Shown here: in pieces, positions 46,301-55,133 of the stretch
Layout: the number at the start of each line of letters is the position of its first letter
How positions within the stretch are numbered: position 1 is the first letter of the stretch
Made by a program: the position numbers and the translations under genes
Notes under the pieces: generated by a model
The model's input: only the letters and a program-made list of their open reading frames with translations
Databases searched by the model: none
Told to the model about the DNA's origin: nothing
From: Streptomyces brevispora
Lineage (GTDB): Bacteria; Actinomycetota; Actinomycetes; Streptomycetales; Streptomycetaceae
DNA length: 64,000 nt
Direction of reading: 5' to 3'
NCBI RefSeq assembly: GCF_007829885.1
Contig: NZ_VIWW01000001.1
Location: 5,890,001-5,954,000 of the forward strand

Positions 46301-46492
46301 GTCGTTGCCGTAGACGGCGACGAGTTCGTCCCACTCGCGGATCTGGCTCTCGCCGAGGAAGGTGAACAGCTCGTTGGTGTCGAGGCCGAGGTCGGCCTGG
46401 TAGTCCTCGGGACGCGCCTCGCGCCAGCCGCGCTCGGTCATGGACGCGACGATGGCGTTCCCGAAGGCGGACTCGCTGTGGATGGGGCTCAT
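43313..46492 (-). CDS. hsdR: Type I restriction enzyme R subunit
   Basis: The 1059-residue subunit cleaves DNA after ATP-driven translocation as part of HsdR2M2S. The N-terminal nuclease is visible in LDLTLFLNGIPVATAELKN (Asp144, Glu158, Lys160). The SF2 motor has Walker A SAGSGKSNT (311-320), DEAH as IIVDEAHSSQSG, the SAT-like TATPKAKTLELFGTEDTVDG, and KYQTGFDQPLLTTMYVNKTL with LSRLNRTADRK as the C-terminal helicase motifs. It overlaps hsdS by four bases (ATGA), making M-S-R one transcript. Confidence 0.95.
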   Translation of the reverse strand: MSPIHSESAFGNAIVASMTERGWREARPEDYQADLGLDTNELFTFLGESQIREWDELVAVYGNDVNAAQRGFAQRLDKAISEDGLLKVLRNGVKDRGVRLRVAYFKPNLVADDSVLDGYRANRLTVVRELVYATKQADWGNKLDLTLFLNGIPVATAELKNPLTRQGVEDAKEQYRTDRDPTELIFTRRVIANFAVDPDLVFVATQLRGENTRFLPFNTGSNGAGLPGGAGNPDPTAYGTYATSYLWEQVWARDNWLDLLQRYVHQQKTKTPGGGTTKSTIFPRFHQWDVVKKLTTHASIHGVGQNYLVMASAGSGKSNTIGWLAHRLSDLHADTDPRTLDPDALAAGRIKPGSPVFDKVIVITDRRNLDAQLRETVGSFSQTEGLVVKVDEKHGSKSEQLARALSRDTGKIVTVTLHSFPALLDYIQRNPTEISGTSFAIIVDEAHSSQSGDAATAVRAALRDLGLDSDSEDQGATAVTLDEKLKKKAAERSQAANLSYFAFTATPKAKTLELFGTEDTVDGEAAYRPFHTYSMRQAIEEGFILDPLRNYVTYNTYWKLVNENPDEREVDPSKANTLLARYALTHEYTVSQHAQVIVEHFLTHSRGRLGGRAKSMVVTASRESAMETARAIKSYIQDREYDTKYPDLGVLVAFSGSLTIGKDETTESKENGGIAESALPKAFAYTRADDKAVSAGGRGQQEYKILVVAEKYQTGFDQPLLTTMYVNKTLTGISAVQTLSRLNRTADRKTQADLAVLDFVNDAEDIQGAFRPYFEEANTLPSDPNLLYTAQSRVMSAPIISESEMDEFAAAYFAAKEKAAGSQAKWEKLHAELYRLLSPAVARFTPLLESEEDDDVETAEDFRANLNDYVRKYGFLAQIVPYRDPELERLHLYGRYLLNRLPRRADGGVDIGEIDLSHLRVEKTGEYNVSLAPEGATELPGFGDGTGGAAEAEKSLLSELIEAFNAKFGTEFTEDDVRKPFNKTTDDPKVRAAAVVNDEANFGKVFDRAFADNMADHIEATAGIGRQYFGPDKSFRSNLDRSARRAAWRMIRRDEGVDE

Positions 46493-47841
46493 GATGCCGG
46501 GACTCCGTCCGTTACGTTGCGGCCGCTGGCGGTGGACACGTCGAATTGGCCGGTTACGGCGGCGGTGATGAGGGCTTGGCGGCGTTCGACGAGTACGGCG
46601 CTCTGGTGCTTCAGGAGTCGACTTGTAGCCTCGATTGCATTGAGTGCATTCTGAGCCTGCTTGGCAAGTTCGCGCTGAGCGGCAACATTTGGGAGGGGGA
46701 TTGGGAAGCTGAGGATTTTGCTGCTGTTCGTGGAAGCCAGGTTGGTTGTCTTGGTTCCCGTGCTTTCAAAATAGCATCGACCGTGGAGGGTGCTGGTCAT
46801 GAGGGCCAGGTAATTGCCGTCCAGTCGATCTAGTTCCGGCCGCAACGCAAACACGTGGTTTTGGTGGAGACACTCAGGCAGTTCCCCCTGCCAGACAGTT
46901 CCTCGCCCGAGTTTATCCAGGTCGCCGCCTTCCGTCATCAGGACGTCGCCGGGACGGAGTGTGCTTCGGGCGGCGATATCACGCGGAACAGTAATTTCGG
47001 TGACTGTGTCAAGAGCCACGCTCCCTGCCTGCACATTGGCAACGCGCAGGTAGGGGCGTGTCAATACATCGCCGGAAAGGTCACGCTTGCCATCGACGGT
47101 TAGTCCGTTCTGCAAACGACACACGTAACCGAGGCGGACGAGTGGGCGGTCATCCATCGCCCTAGGCAGCCATGCCCACGGCCAGTGACCCGACGGATTG
47201 CTCAGGATTCCGGGCAGCAGAATCTCAGATACGGAGGCGTAGGCCCTCTCTGCCAGACCTACTTCCTGGGCATTCCGACGGCCAACGAGCTGGTCGATGC
47301 GGGCGGTCTCGGCGTCGAGGAAATCGGCGATGCGGCGCTGCTCTTCCACAGGGGGAAGTGGAACTCTGAGTTGTTCAATGTCAGGCATGTAGATTGTCTT
47401 GTGCGTCGATCCTGTTGCTACGCGCTTAAGATCTGGAGCCATTCCTCGCAACGTATGAAGCAGGTAGCGTGAGTCCAACCTTGGGCCGCAGGTCCAGGTC
47501 ACGAAGTCCTGGCTCGTGGCCATCTCGTGGCCCATAATCGCAGAAAATCCAACCGACGCTGTACGAGAAAGAATTACAGTGCCGGCAGGGCGAAGAGTGG
47601 CTGAGGAGTTAGCCAAACCCAGGGGGCTAATTTTCTCTTTCGTGGCAGTGATAACAGTCGTCTGTCCGCTTCGGATCTGCCAGACATCGGCCAGTGTGAT
47701 CCATGGCTTAGTGCAGTTCTCCCAGTATTCTGGCTTGCTGCGACTGGGGGTATGTCCAGATCCCAAACGGGCAACCAGACGAATGGGTACTGTCGGCCAT
47801 CTTGACTCAACGAGCCAGGGGGCGACTCGATCCGAACTCAT
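46489..47841 (-). CDS. hsdS: Type I restriction specificity subunit
   Basis: The 450-residue subunit reads the bipartite target site. The first target-recognition domain ends with MPDIEQLRVPLPPVEEQRRI and the conserved coiled coil ADFLDAETARIDQLVGRR; the second ends with ILSFPIPLPNVAAQRELAKQ and the coiled coil AQNALNAIEATSRLLK. DNA base composition here is lower in GC than its neighbours, as is usual for the variable domains and consistent with domain exchange. It overlaps both hsdM and hsdR by four bases. Confidence 0.93.
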   Translation of the reverse strand: MSSDRVAPWLVESRWPTVPIRLVARLGSGHTPSRSKPEYWENCTKPWITLADVWQIRSGQTTVITATKEKISPLGLANSSATLRPAGTVILSRTASVGFSAIMGHEMATSQDFVTWTCGPRLDSRYLLHTLRGMAPDLKRVATGSTHKTIYMPDIEQLRVPLPPVEEQRRIADFLDAETARIDQLVGRRNAQEVGLAERAYASVSEILLPGILSNPSGHWPWAWLPRAMDDRPLVRLGYVCRLQNGLTVDGKRDLSGDVLTRPYLRVANVQAGSVALDTVTEITVPRDIAARSTLRPGDVLMTEGGDLDKLGRGTVWQGELPECLHQNHVFALRPELDRLDGNYLALMTSTLHGRCYFESTGTKTTNLASTNSSKILSFPIPLPNVAAQRELAKQAQNALNAIEATSRLLKHQSAVLVERRQALITAAVTGQFDVSTASGRNVTDGVPAS

Positions 47842-49973
47842 TCGGTCACCTCGCTCAGCAGCGCCTGAATGTCCGCCTCAAGAGCCTTCAACTCCGCGTC
47901 GATCTCCGCCAACGGCCGCGGCGGCTCGTACACGTAGAAGTGCCGTGTGAACGGGATCTCGTACCCCACCTTCGTCTTCGTATGGTCGATCCAAGCATCC
48001 GGCACGTGCGGGTGCACCTCCCGCTTCAGGTACTCCTCGACGTCCTCACCCAGCGGCACGTTCTCGTAGTCCCGCAGATCCGCATCCGGCTCCGACTGCC
48101 CTCCCTTGAGGACCTGGACCTCCCCCTCCGCGTCCCGCACCCCCACCGCATCCCGAAACGACTTGGCGAACGGCGCCCCGGCCGGCCCCTGCACACCGGC
48201 CTCCGCCATCGCGTTCCGAACCGCCACCTGAGCCTCAGACTTGGTCGCCCACTCCCCGCCGAGAAGCGGACTCAACGCATCCCCCAGCACCCGCGCCTCA
48301 GCATCGGCCAGCTTCCGGAACTGGGCCTCCTCGTCCTCCGTCAGCTTCCGCCGGGCCTTCGCCTTCGCGGCCAGCTCCGGTTCACGCGGCAGGAACCGCT
48401 CCTCCGCCCACTTCTGCACCGGCTTCGACGCGAGCAGGGCGGCCAGGGTCTCCTCCGTCAGCTCGAACCGCAGCTTCAACGGCCGCTCCACCGTGATCCG
48501 CTGGTAGCCGAACGCCGTGTTGTCGAAGACCTTCACCTTGGCGTGCAGCGGGTGATCCACGTCCGCCGCCGCGGCCACCGCGTCCCCGTACAGGCGGGTG
48601 ATGTCGCCGATGTGGTTCGGCCTGCCGTTCTTCCCGTCGCCCAGTTCCTTGCGCTTGTCGCCGAGCGACTTCCGCATCTTCACCCACTGGTCGCGCGCGT
48701 CCAGCAACACGACCTTGCCCTTGTGCTGGGCGTCCTTGCGGTTCGTCAGGATCCAGAAGTACGTGGAGATCCCGGTGTTGTAGAAGAGCTGGTCCGGCAG
48801 GGCGACGATCGCCTCCAGCCAGTCGTTCTCCAGGATCCAGCGGCGGATCTCCGACTCGCCCGAGCCTGCCGCACCCGTGAACAGCGGCGAGCCGTTGAAG
48901 ACGATCGCGATGCGCGAACCGCCCTTGCCGTTCACGTCCACCGGCTTCATCTTCGAGATCATGTGCTGGAGGAAGAGCAGCGAGCCGTCGTTGATGCGGG
49001 GCAGTCCCGCGCCGAAGCGGCCGGAGTCGCCGAGGTTCGTGTGTTCGTACTCGACCTCGTCCTTGACCTTCTTCCATTCCACGCCGAACGGCGGGTTGGC
49101 CAGCAGGTAGTCGAACTTCTCCCGCGCGTGACCGTCGTCCGAGAAGGAGTTGCCGAATGCGATGTTCTCCGGATCCTGCTCCTTGATCATCAGGTCGGAC
49201 CGGCAGATCGCCCAGGACTCAGGGTTGAGCTCCTGCCCGTACACCTCTACCGTGGCGTCCTCGTTGTACGCCTTGATGTGCTCCTCGGCCGCGCTGAGCA
49301 TCCCGCCCGTGCCGCAGGCCGGGTCCATGACCGTGCGTACGACGCCCGGAAGGCTGAGCGCGTCGCCGTCCGGGGCGATCAGTAGGTTGACCATGAGCTT
49401 GATGACTTCGCGCGGGGTGAAGTGCTCACCCGCGGTCTCATTGGACTGCTCGGAGAAGCGGCGGATCAGCTCCTCGAAGATGTAGCCCATGTTGTGGTTG
49501 GGCACGGTCGCCGGGCGCAGGTCCAGGTCGGTGAACCTCCCGATGACCAGGTACAGCAGGTTCGCGCTGTCGAGTTTGCGGATCTGCTGCGCGAAGTCGT
49601 ACTTCTCCAGCACCTCGCGTGCGTTGTCCGAGAACGCGCCAACGTACACCTGAAGGTTCGCGGCGGCGTTCTCCGGGTCACCGGCGATCGACTTCAGGGT
49701 CAGGCTGCTCGTGTTGTAGAAGGAGTGGCCCGATGCCCGGGGCAGGAAGTAGTCCGGGTCGAGTTCCTGCTCCTTGCACCGGACGACCGCTTCCGCGACC
49801 GCGTCCCGCGTCGGCTCAAGTACGCACTCCAGGCGGCGCAGCACCGTGAACGGGAGGATCACCTTCCCGTAGTCCGACTGCTTGTAATCGCCGCGCAGAA
49901 GGTCGGCGACGGACCAGGCGTGGTTCGCCAGTTCCGTGTGCTTGCTGCTGTTCAAGGGGTTCCCCGGTTCCAT
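47838..49973 (-). CDS. hsdM: Type I restriction modification methyltransferase subunit
   Basis: The 711-residue adenine methyltransferase has the N-terminal HsdM helical domain (LANHAWSVADLLRGDYKQSD, VILPFTVLRRLECVLEP), the SAM motif DPACGTGGMLSA (217-224 and on) and the catalytic LANPPFGVEW (NPPF 293-296). HFTPREVIKLMVNLL is also characteristic. It methylates the target for self-protection. I start at 49973 after GGGGGTCGAC; the frame extends upstream into the adjacent methylase gene. It lies 68 bases downstream of a separate N6-methylase gene on the same strand. Confidence 0.93.
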   Translation of the reverse strand: MEPGNPLNSSKHTELANHAWSVADLLRGDYKQSDYGKVILPFTVLRRLECVLEPTRDAVAEAVVRCKEQELDPDYFLPRASGHSFYNTSSLTLKSIAGDPENAAANLQVYVGAFSDNAREVLEKYDFAQQIRKLDSANLLYLVIGRFTDLDLRPATVPNHNMGYIFEELIRRFSEQSNETAGEHFTPREVIKLMVNLLIAPDGDALSLPGVVRTVMDPACGTGGMLSAAEEHIKAYNEDATVEVYGQELNPESWAICRSDLMIKEQDPENIAFGNSFSDDGHAREKFDYLLANPPFGVEWKKVKDEVEYEHTNLGDSGRFGAGLPRINDGSLLFLQHMISKMKPVDVNGKGGSRIAIVFNGSPLFTGAAGSGESEIRRWILENDWLEAIVALPDQLFYNTGISTYFWILTNRKDAQHKGKVVLLDARDQWVKMRKSLGDKRKELGDGKNGRPNHIGDITRLYGDAVAAAADVDHPLHAKVKVFDNTAFGYQRITVERPLKLRFELTEETLAALLASKPVQKWAEERFLPREPELAAKAKARRKLTEDEEAQFRKLADAEARVLGDALSPLLGGEWATKSEAQVAVRNAMAEAGVQGPAGAPFAKSFRDAVGVRDAEGEVQVLKGGQSEPDADLRDYENVPLGEDVEEYLKREVHPHVPDAWIDHTKTKVGYEIPFTRHFYVYEPPRPLAEIDAELKALEADIQALLSEVTE

Positions 49974-50041
49974 GTCGACCCCCGCTCTACCGGAGCGGGT
50001 ACGGGCAAGTGTGGTGGTTACGTGCAGGGCGTGGTGCTGGT

Positions 50042-52213
50042 TCAGGCCGATCCGATGCCCGGCTCCTTGTCGTCCGTGGCCGGAGGTGGTGACGGGATCA
50101 GGCCGCCGCCGGTGAGGCCGCCCGCCAGCAACCGGGCCGTTTCGTCGGCCAGTTCCGTGGCTCGTGCGGCCTCCGCTCGCAGCGTGTGCACGCGGCGGAA
50201 CGCCTCGCCGTACCGCCGCTGTTCCTCCAGCGGCAGCAGCGGAACCCGCAGCCGGCCCGGGCTGACGTGCACGATGGTGCTGCCCGTCGACGCGGCGGCG
50301 ATGTTCTCCGCCGAGCCCAGGAAGCCCGCGAGGAACCACGGGTCGAGGCGGGCCGGGTCGGGGCGGAAGAGGTGGATCTGGGGGCCGAGCAGGGCCCCCT
50401 CGTCCGCCGCGTTCGCCACCCGGGCCATCGCACCGCTGCCGCCGGCGATCGCCCGTACGACGACGTCGCCGGACGCGATCAGCGGAGCCGAGTCCGTACG
50501 CAGGCTGCCCGGAGCGCCGGAGGGGGCCGTGCCCCGCGCGATGTCCGGGCCGGTGAGTACGGGAAGGGTTGCCGTCGACGCGTCGCCCCCGGACTCCCGT
50601 GACTCCGGTGCCGTACGCAACAGCGTGAGCGCACCGCCCCGGGCCAGGTCCGCCGCGGTGGCCGTGCGCCACTCGCGGGGTGAGGGGCCGGCCGCGCTCC
50701 AGTCGGTGTAGCGCGCGGCCTCGCCGAGCGACGCGGCGCCGGCGATCAGTCGGAGGCGGACCTCGTCCGTCTCACGGGCCAGGTCCGCCGGGGCGATGTC
50801 CGTACGGGAAGCGCGGACATGGCGGGCGGGCGTGAGGTCCACGACGTCGTCCAGGAGCTCGACCACCGGCACCGCGCGCGCTGTCCCCGGTTCGTCCGTG
50901 AACGCGTCCGGGGACTCGGTGAACGCCGACCACTGATCCAGGGCGGCCTCGGCGAGCGAGGGCCAGTCCAGGGCGGACCGGGTGCCACGCGCTCCGGTCG
51001 CCGTCGCCGCTGAGGCGGCCGTGGCCCGGTCACCGCCGCCCGCTGCCTCCGTCGTGTCGACGAACAGCACCGACTTCCGCTCGGGGCCGGCTGGTTCGGG
51101 GCGTTGCAGCACCCAGATCTGGAGCCCCACATGGAGGGGTGCCGCCGCCCCGGGGGGAAGCGCGATGACTGCGCGGACGGCTCCGCTGCGTACCAGGTCC
51201 ATCCGTACGCGACGGCCCGAGGCGCGGGACGCGGCGGCCGGTGGGAGGACCATCACGGCGTGGCCGCCCGGCACCAGGTGGGCCAGTGCGTGCTGGACCC
51301 AGGCCAGTTCGGACTCGGCGCGCGGCGGGACGCCGTACGCCCAGCGCGAGTCGTACGCCAACTCGTCGTGGCCCCAGTCGCGGTCGCCGTACGGCGGGTT
51401 GCACAGGACGGCATCAACGGTGAGCTCCGCGAAGGCGTCGCAGCGGAGGCTGTCGCCCACGCGCACCGTGATATCGGCCTCGGGCGCGGCCAGCAACAGG
51501 CTCACCGTGGTGCGCTGGGCCTGCACCGGAACGGCGTCCTGGCCGCACAGCACACGGGCCCCCCGCCGGGCCGCCGCCGCGAGCAGCGCCCCGCTTCCGC
51601 ACGCCGGGTCGAGCACCCGCTCGTACGGGCCCGGAACCAGCTGGGCGATCAGGTCGGCGAGGGGTACGGGGGTGCGGTAGGTGCCGCCGACCGAACTGTC
51701 CTCCAACTCGCGCTCCGCCAGTACGGTCAGCGCCGTCTCGCCGGTGCCGTCGCCCTGTACGCAGTGCAGCAGTGCCCGCAGGACGTCGATGTCGGGGCCG
51801 GTGAAGCGGACGGCCTCTGCTCCGGGGACCAGGCCGGCGAGATCGGCCGCCGCCCTGTCCGCGTAGGCGATGAGGCCGGTGTCCGACAGGCCGGCCAGCT
51901 CGCGGCGCTCCTCGGGTGTGCGCCGGGCGGCGGCCAGCACCAGAGGGAGCAGGCTGCCCGTCAGGCCGGTGGCCCGAGGGTGCAGCCGCAGGGCGGTGCG
52001 CAGCTCCTCCGCCGGGTCGGCCGTCGCCGAATGGCCGCGGGCGCCGAGCCATGCCCGTACGTCCACGAGGTCGTACAGCGGGCTGGACTCCGTGCCTCCC
52101 GACGGAGTCGGGAAGTCGTCGTGCCTGCGACGCCAGTTGCTGACGGTGGCCCGCGTGACTCCTGCGATACGCGAGATCTCGGCGGCGGTCACCTGGGCTG
52201 ATGGCTGTGGCAT
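50042..52213 (-). CDS. N6-adenine DNA methyltransferase with N-terminal helix-turn-helix and S-like C-terminus
   Basis: The 723-residue protein has three parts. A helix-turn-helix domain (residues about 8-60: VTAAEISRIAGVTRATVSNW and LYDLVDVRAWLGARG) comes first. Next is a gamma-class N6-methylase with DPACGSGALLAAAARRGARV (about 202 on) and VLCNPPYGDRDWG (NPPY 272-275). The last 180 residues resemble one half of a type I specificity subunit (LRVPLLPLEEQRRYGEAFRR, then a helix and TARLLAGGLTGG). It can thus bind and modify its own target. The start at 52213 lies 165 bases from the divergent DndB-like gene. The pair looks like a small functional unit next to, but separate from, hsdMSR; it is not a HsdM of the neighbouring system. 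Confidence 0.88.
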   Translation of the reverse strand: MPQPSAQVTAAEISRIAGVTRATVSNWRRRHDDFPTPSGGTESSPLYDLVDVRAWLGARGHSATADPAEELRTALRLHPRATGLTGSLLPLVLAAARRTPEERRELAGLSDTGLIAYADRAAADLAGLVPGAEAVRFTGPDIDVLRALLHCVQGDGTGETALTVLAERELEDSSVGGTYRTPVPLADLIAQLVPGPYERVLDPACGSGALLAAAARRGARVLCGQDAVPVQAQRTTVSLLLAAPEADITVRVGDSLRCDAFAELTVDAVLCNPPYGDRDWGHDELAYDSRWAYGVPPRAESELAWVQHALAHLVPGGHAVMVLPPAAASRASGRRVRMDLVRSGAVRAVIALPPGAAAPLHVGLQIWVLQRPEPAGPERKSVLFVDTTEAAGGGDRATAASAATATGARGTRSALDWPSLAEAALDQWSAFTESPDAFTDEPGTARAVPVVELLDDVVDLTPARHVRASRTDIAPADLARETDEVRLRLIAGAASLGEAARYTDWSAAGPSPREWRTATAADLARGGALTLLRTAPESRESGGDASTATLPVLTGPDIARGTAPSGAPGSLRTDSAPLIASGDVVVRAIAGGSGAMARVANAADEGALLGPQIHLFRPDPARLDPWFLAGFLGSAENIAAASTGSTIVHVSPGRLRVPLLPLEEQRRYGEAFRRVHTLRAEAARATELADETARLLAGGLTGGGLIPSPPPATDDKEPGIGSA

Positions 52214-52378
52214 GGCGGGAGTCCTGAACCTCTCGGTAGTGAACAGCTCACAACTTACACCACTCATCAAACTCGTGAACATGATTGACAATGCTTTCAC
52301 GTTCCTGCTTCTCTGGTGTTGCTTCCGGGTGAAAGTGCCCCGGAGGCGCTCTTCGGACCCGTGGGGGGAAGTATCGCC
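52214..52378. promoter_or_regulatory. Divergent promoter region between the methylase and DndB-like genes
   Basis: The 165-base spacer is AT-richer than the genes and carries GTGAACAGCTCAC (52239-52251, arms GTGA/TCAC). A second GTGAACA at 52275-52281 is followed by TTCACG at 52296-52301, giving an inverted CGTGAA/TTCACG pair. These could be operators for the methylase's own helix-turn-helix domain. A TTGACA-like hexamer lies at 52285-52290, but no good -10 was found. Confidence 0.5.
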
Positions 52379-53605
52379 ATGCGCATCACCATGCCGACCG
52401 CAGTCATCGAGGGAACCCAGCTCACCGTCATGCCGTTCCGGGCGGACGCGGTGATCGGGACCATGTCCGTACCGACACTCGTCCAGCTCGTCCCGTCGCC
52501 CCGCCGCGAGGAGGACACGAAGACGCTGAACGCGGCCTCCGGCGCGGTGCGTCGTCACGCCGAACTGCGAGCGCTGGTACAGCGGGCGCTGAAGTCCACG
52601 CAGAAGGGGAAGAACGTCGGCTCGTACGCCGAGTACATCGCCGACGGAGTCAACGGCGAACTCGGCGCCGGCTGGTCCACCCCGCCGATCACCTTCTGGC
52701 ACGCCGGTCCGCTCGCGGCACTCAGCGACGAACTGCTGCCCGGCACCGGGCTGCGGACCGTGACCATCACACCCGGCACGTCGGTCGTCGCCATCGACGG
52801 CGAAACGCAGACGACGGCGTGGCACGAGCTGTACGACGATCCGGAGCGCTTCGGGCTCACGTATGCCGAACTCGCCCAAGTGCGGGTGCCGTTCGAGCTG
52901 TACGTCGACCTGAGCGTCGCCGACGCGCGGCAGATCTTCTACGACCGCAACGTGCAGGGCGTCGCCGTCGCGAAGAACCTGGCGATGTCCATGGACCAGA
53001 GAGACTTCGCCACCCGCCTCGCCCACCGCGTCGCGGAGGCAGTCAAGATGGACATCGACGGCAGGCTCGTCCCGTTCACCAAGTTCGTCAACGCCAGCAA
53101 GCGGCAGGTCGGCAAGGCGGAACCCGAAGTCGTCACCCTGTCCGCGATGCGGGCCCTGGTCATCACGGCGATCTACGGCAAGGGCGGGCTGTCCCGATCG
53201 GCGGAGACCGTCCACGAGGACGAGTTGCCGGCGGCGACGACGTCCGAGCAGGTGGAACGGTGCGTCGTGCCGGTGCTGGCCCGCCTGATCGCCGAGCACA
53301 GCGCACACTTCCTCTCCCGCAGCGCCCTCACCGCACCGGCCGTGCTGGCCGGCCTCGGCATCGCCGTACACCACACCACTCCGTGGGCCGACCCCTCGAA
53401 CGCGCTGAGCGCCGACGCGCTGGACCGGCTTCTCGCCGGCATCCGATGGGAGCGCGAGGCCCGCTACTGGGACGGCGTGGCGGCGAAGGCCGGGGTGTCC
53501 GGGCGCCTCAACTTCAGCGGCGGCGTGAAGGACTCCGGAGGCCGCGTCGCGGACGCGCTGCTGTACCCGGGCACGGAGGCGGGTCGCCGGATCCGGGGGC
53601 AGTGA
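52379..53605 (+). CDS. DndB-like (DGQHR-family) protein
   Basis: The 408-residue protein resembles DndB, the regulator of phosphorothioate DNA modification. It has a DGQHR-type site in the variant form VVAIDGETQTTAWHEL (Asp140), followed by LYVDLSVADARQIFYDRNVQ and AKNLAMSMDQRDFATRLAHR, a DndB-like helical pattern. A C-terminal region of unknown role (VVTLSAMRALVITAIYGKGG) follows. The start has GGGGGGAAG upstream. No dndC, dndD or dndE gene is present nearby, so it is not a standard Dnd system; its partner here is the divergent methylase. Confidence 0.78.
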   Translation: MRITMPTAVIEGTQLTVMPFRADAVIGTMSVPTLVQLVPSPRREEDTKTLNAASGAVRRHAELRALVQRALKSTQKGKNVGSYAEYIADGVNGELGAGWSTPPITFWHAGPLAALSDELLPGTGLRTVTITPGTSVVAIDGETQTTAWHELYDDPERFGLTYAELAQVRVPFELYVDLSVADARQIFYDRNVQGVAVAKNLAMSMDQRDFATRLAHRVAEAVKMDIDGRLVPFTKFVNASKRQVGKAEPEVVTLSAMRALVITAIYGKGGLSRSAETVHEDELPAATTSEQVERCVVPVLARLIAEHSAHFLSRSALTAPAVLAGLGIAVHHTTPWADPSNALSADALDRLLAGIRWEREARYWDGVAAKAGVSGRLNFSGGVKDSGGRVADALLYPGTEAGRRIRGQ

Positions 53606-53710
53606 AGCCGGAGCGGCCTTGGCCGCACCCGCCTGCCCCCGGTTCCGCGCATGCCCGCACGGTCGTGAGCCGATCAACCATCCGCAATCCATCAGCACCT
53701 GGAGCACACG

Positions 53711-54283
53711 ATGAGCACTCCCAACTACCAGAACCCCGGCCCGTACCAGGCACCCCACCCCGGCGCTGCGGTCCCGCCCGCGCTTCCGCCCCGGAAGCCC
53801 TCCCGGGCCAAGTCGTGGCTCACCCACGGAGCGGCGGCCTTCGTGGCACTGTTCATCGGAGTGGGAATCGGTGCGAGCGGCGGGTCCGGCACCGAGCAGG
53901 GTGACGCGAAGGCGAGCGGGTCGGCGAAGCCGGGGCCGACCGTGACGGTAACCGGGGCGGACAAGGCCCGCCCGGCGCCGACCGTCACCAAGACGGTGAC
54001 GGCGAAGCCCAAGCCCCCGAAGAAGACCCAGGACCCCGGCCCGGCCACCGTCTTCGACGGCGACGGCGAGTACCTGGTGGGCGAGGACATCCAGGCGGGG
54101 ACGTACAGGACGGCCGGGGCCGACGGCTCGTTCGGCTGCTACTGGGAGCGCGCCAAGAATGCGAGCGGCGAGTTCGACTCCATCATCGCCAACAACAACC
54201 TCAAGGGCCCGGGCCGGGTGACGCTCAACAAGGGTGAGTACTTCAAGACGAACCGGTGCCAGGAGTGGAAGCGCACCAGCTGA
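53711..54283 (+). CDS. Membrane-anchored extracytoplasmic protein with a C-terminal small domain
   Basis: The 190-residue protein has a Pro-rich cytoplasmic N-terminus (residues 1-30), one membrane span (about 36-55), a Thr/Lys/Pro-rich linker, and a compact C-terminal domain (YLVGEDIQAGTYRTAGADG, FGCYWERAKN, then FKTNRC). That domain is common in secreted actinobacterial proteins and has two Cys that probably pair. Function unknown. Confidence 0.8.
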   Translation: MSTPNYQNPGPYQAPHPGAAVPPALPPRKPSRAKSWLTHGAAAFVALFIGVGIGASGGSGTEQGDAKASGSAKPGPTVTVTGADKARPAPTVTKTVTAKPKPPKKTQDPGPATVFDGDGEYLVGEDIQAGTYRTAGADGSFGCYWERAKNASGEFDSIIANNNLKGPGRVTLNKGEYFKTNRCQEWKRTS

Positions 54284-54356
54284 TCGACCACCCCGCCGGC
54301 TTCGCGTGCTTGGCCCCTCCGCGGCTGCCGCAGGCGTCCGTACAGGTCGCCCGTCC

Positions 54357-55043
54357 TCACTTCCTCTCGGCGTACACGATGAGGTTGTCCACGGGGTGCC
54401 CAGCGGCGTCGAACGAACCGTCGCAGGTGATCAGCCGCAGCGCACGGGTGTCGGTGGGTCCGTAGACCCGTGCGGTCGGGAAGGCCTTCTTGCTCGCGGT
54501 CTCGCGGTCGGTGACCTCGAAGTGGATCTCGGTGCCCCGCTCGTCGCGGACGGCGATGTCCGCACCCTTGGCGATCTTCTTGAGGTCGTGGAAGACGGCC
54601 CGGCCGTAGCGGGTGTCGTTGTGGCCGATCAGTACGGCGGGGCCCGGTTGACCGGGTACGGAGCCGCCGGTGTACCAGCCGACCGTCATGCCCTTGTCCG
54701 CGGGCGGTACCTCGACCGTGCGGTCGGGGTTGAGCCCGAGGCGCATGACCGCGCTGTTGATCCCGAGGGAGGGGATGGAGACATGGACGGGCGGCGCGCT
54801 GGACTTCGCGGACGCGGATCCGGACGCGGATGCCGAAGCGGTTCCGGGGCCGGATGCGGGAGTTCGGGGCGTCGTGGTGGCCGGCTCCGTGCCCCGGGCC
54901 GCGGCCGGGGGCGTCGACGGGGAAGCGTCGGAGCAGCCGGTCAGCGCGGTCAGCGCGGTCAGCGTGAGGCAGGCGTACACCGGCAGTGCGGTGCGCCGGA
55001 GGAGGTGAGGTGCGCGGGACTTGAAGCGGGGCGTGCGGGACAT
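54357..55043 (-). CDS. Class F sortase
   Basis: The 228-residue protein has a signal/lipobox-like start (LTALTALTGCSDA), a Thr/Ala/Ser-rich linker and a sortase domain. The catalytic His is in VLIGHNDTRYGRAVFHDLKK and the catalytic Cys in ALRLITCDGSFDAA. The position where many sortases have the essential Arg, just before NLIVYA, reads Val here, so activity needs care. The ATG has GGAG upstream. It lies next to a surface protein with a C-terminal membrane span, its possible substrate. Confidence 0.82.
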   Translation of the reverse strand: MSRTPRFKSRAPHLLRRTALPVYACLTLTALTALTGCSDASPSTPPAAARGTEPATTTPRTPASGPGTASASASGSASAKSSAPPVHVSIPSLGINSAVMRLGLNPDRTVEVPPADKGMTVGWYTGGSVPGQPGPAVLIGHNDTRYGRAVFHDLKKIAKGADIAVRDERGTEIHFEVTDRETASKKAFPTARVYGPTDTRALRLITCDGSFDAAGHPVDNLIVYAERK

Positions 55044-55133
55044 GAAGAGAGACTCCAGAAGTGGTCGGCCGACGGCAGCGGCGCCGTCCCGGTGCGGGAC
55101 GGCGCCACTGTCGGCCTGTCGGCTGAGAGGTGG

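Noticed and set aside
52285..52290. TTGACA as a -35 element for the DndB-like gene
   Set aside because: No acceptable -10 hexamer at 16-19 bases; left as a note in the promoter region.
52379..53605. Full Dnd phosphorothioation system
   Set aside because: Only a DndB-like protein is present; no dndA, dndC, dndD or dndE gene lies in the window.
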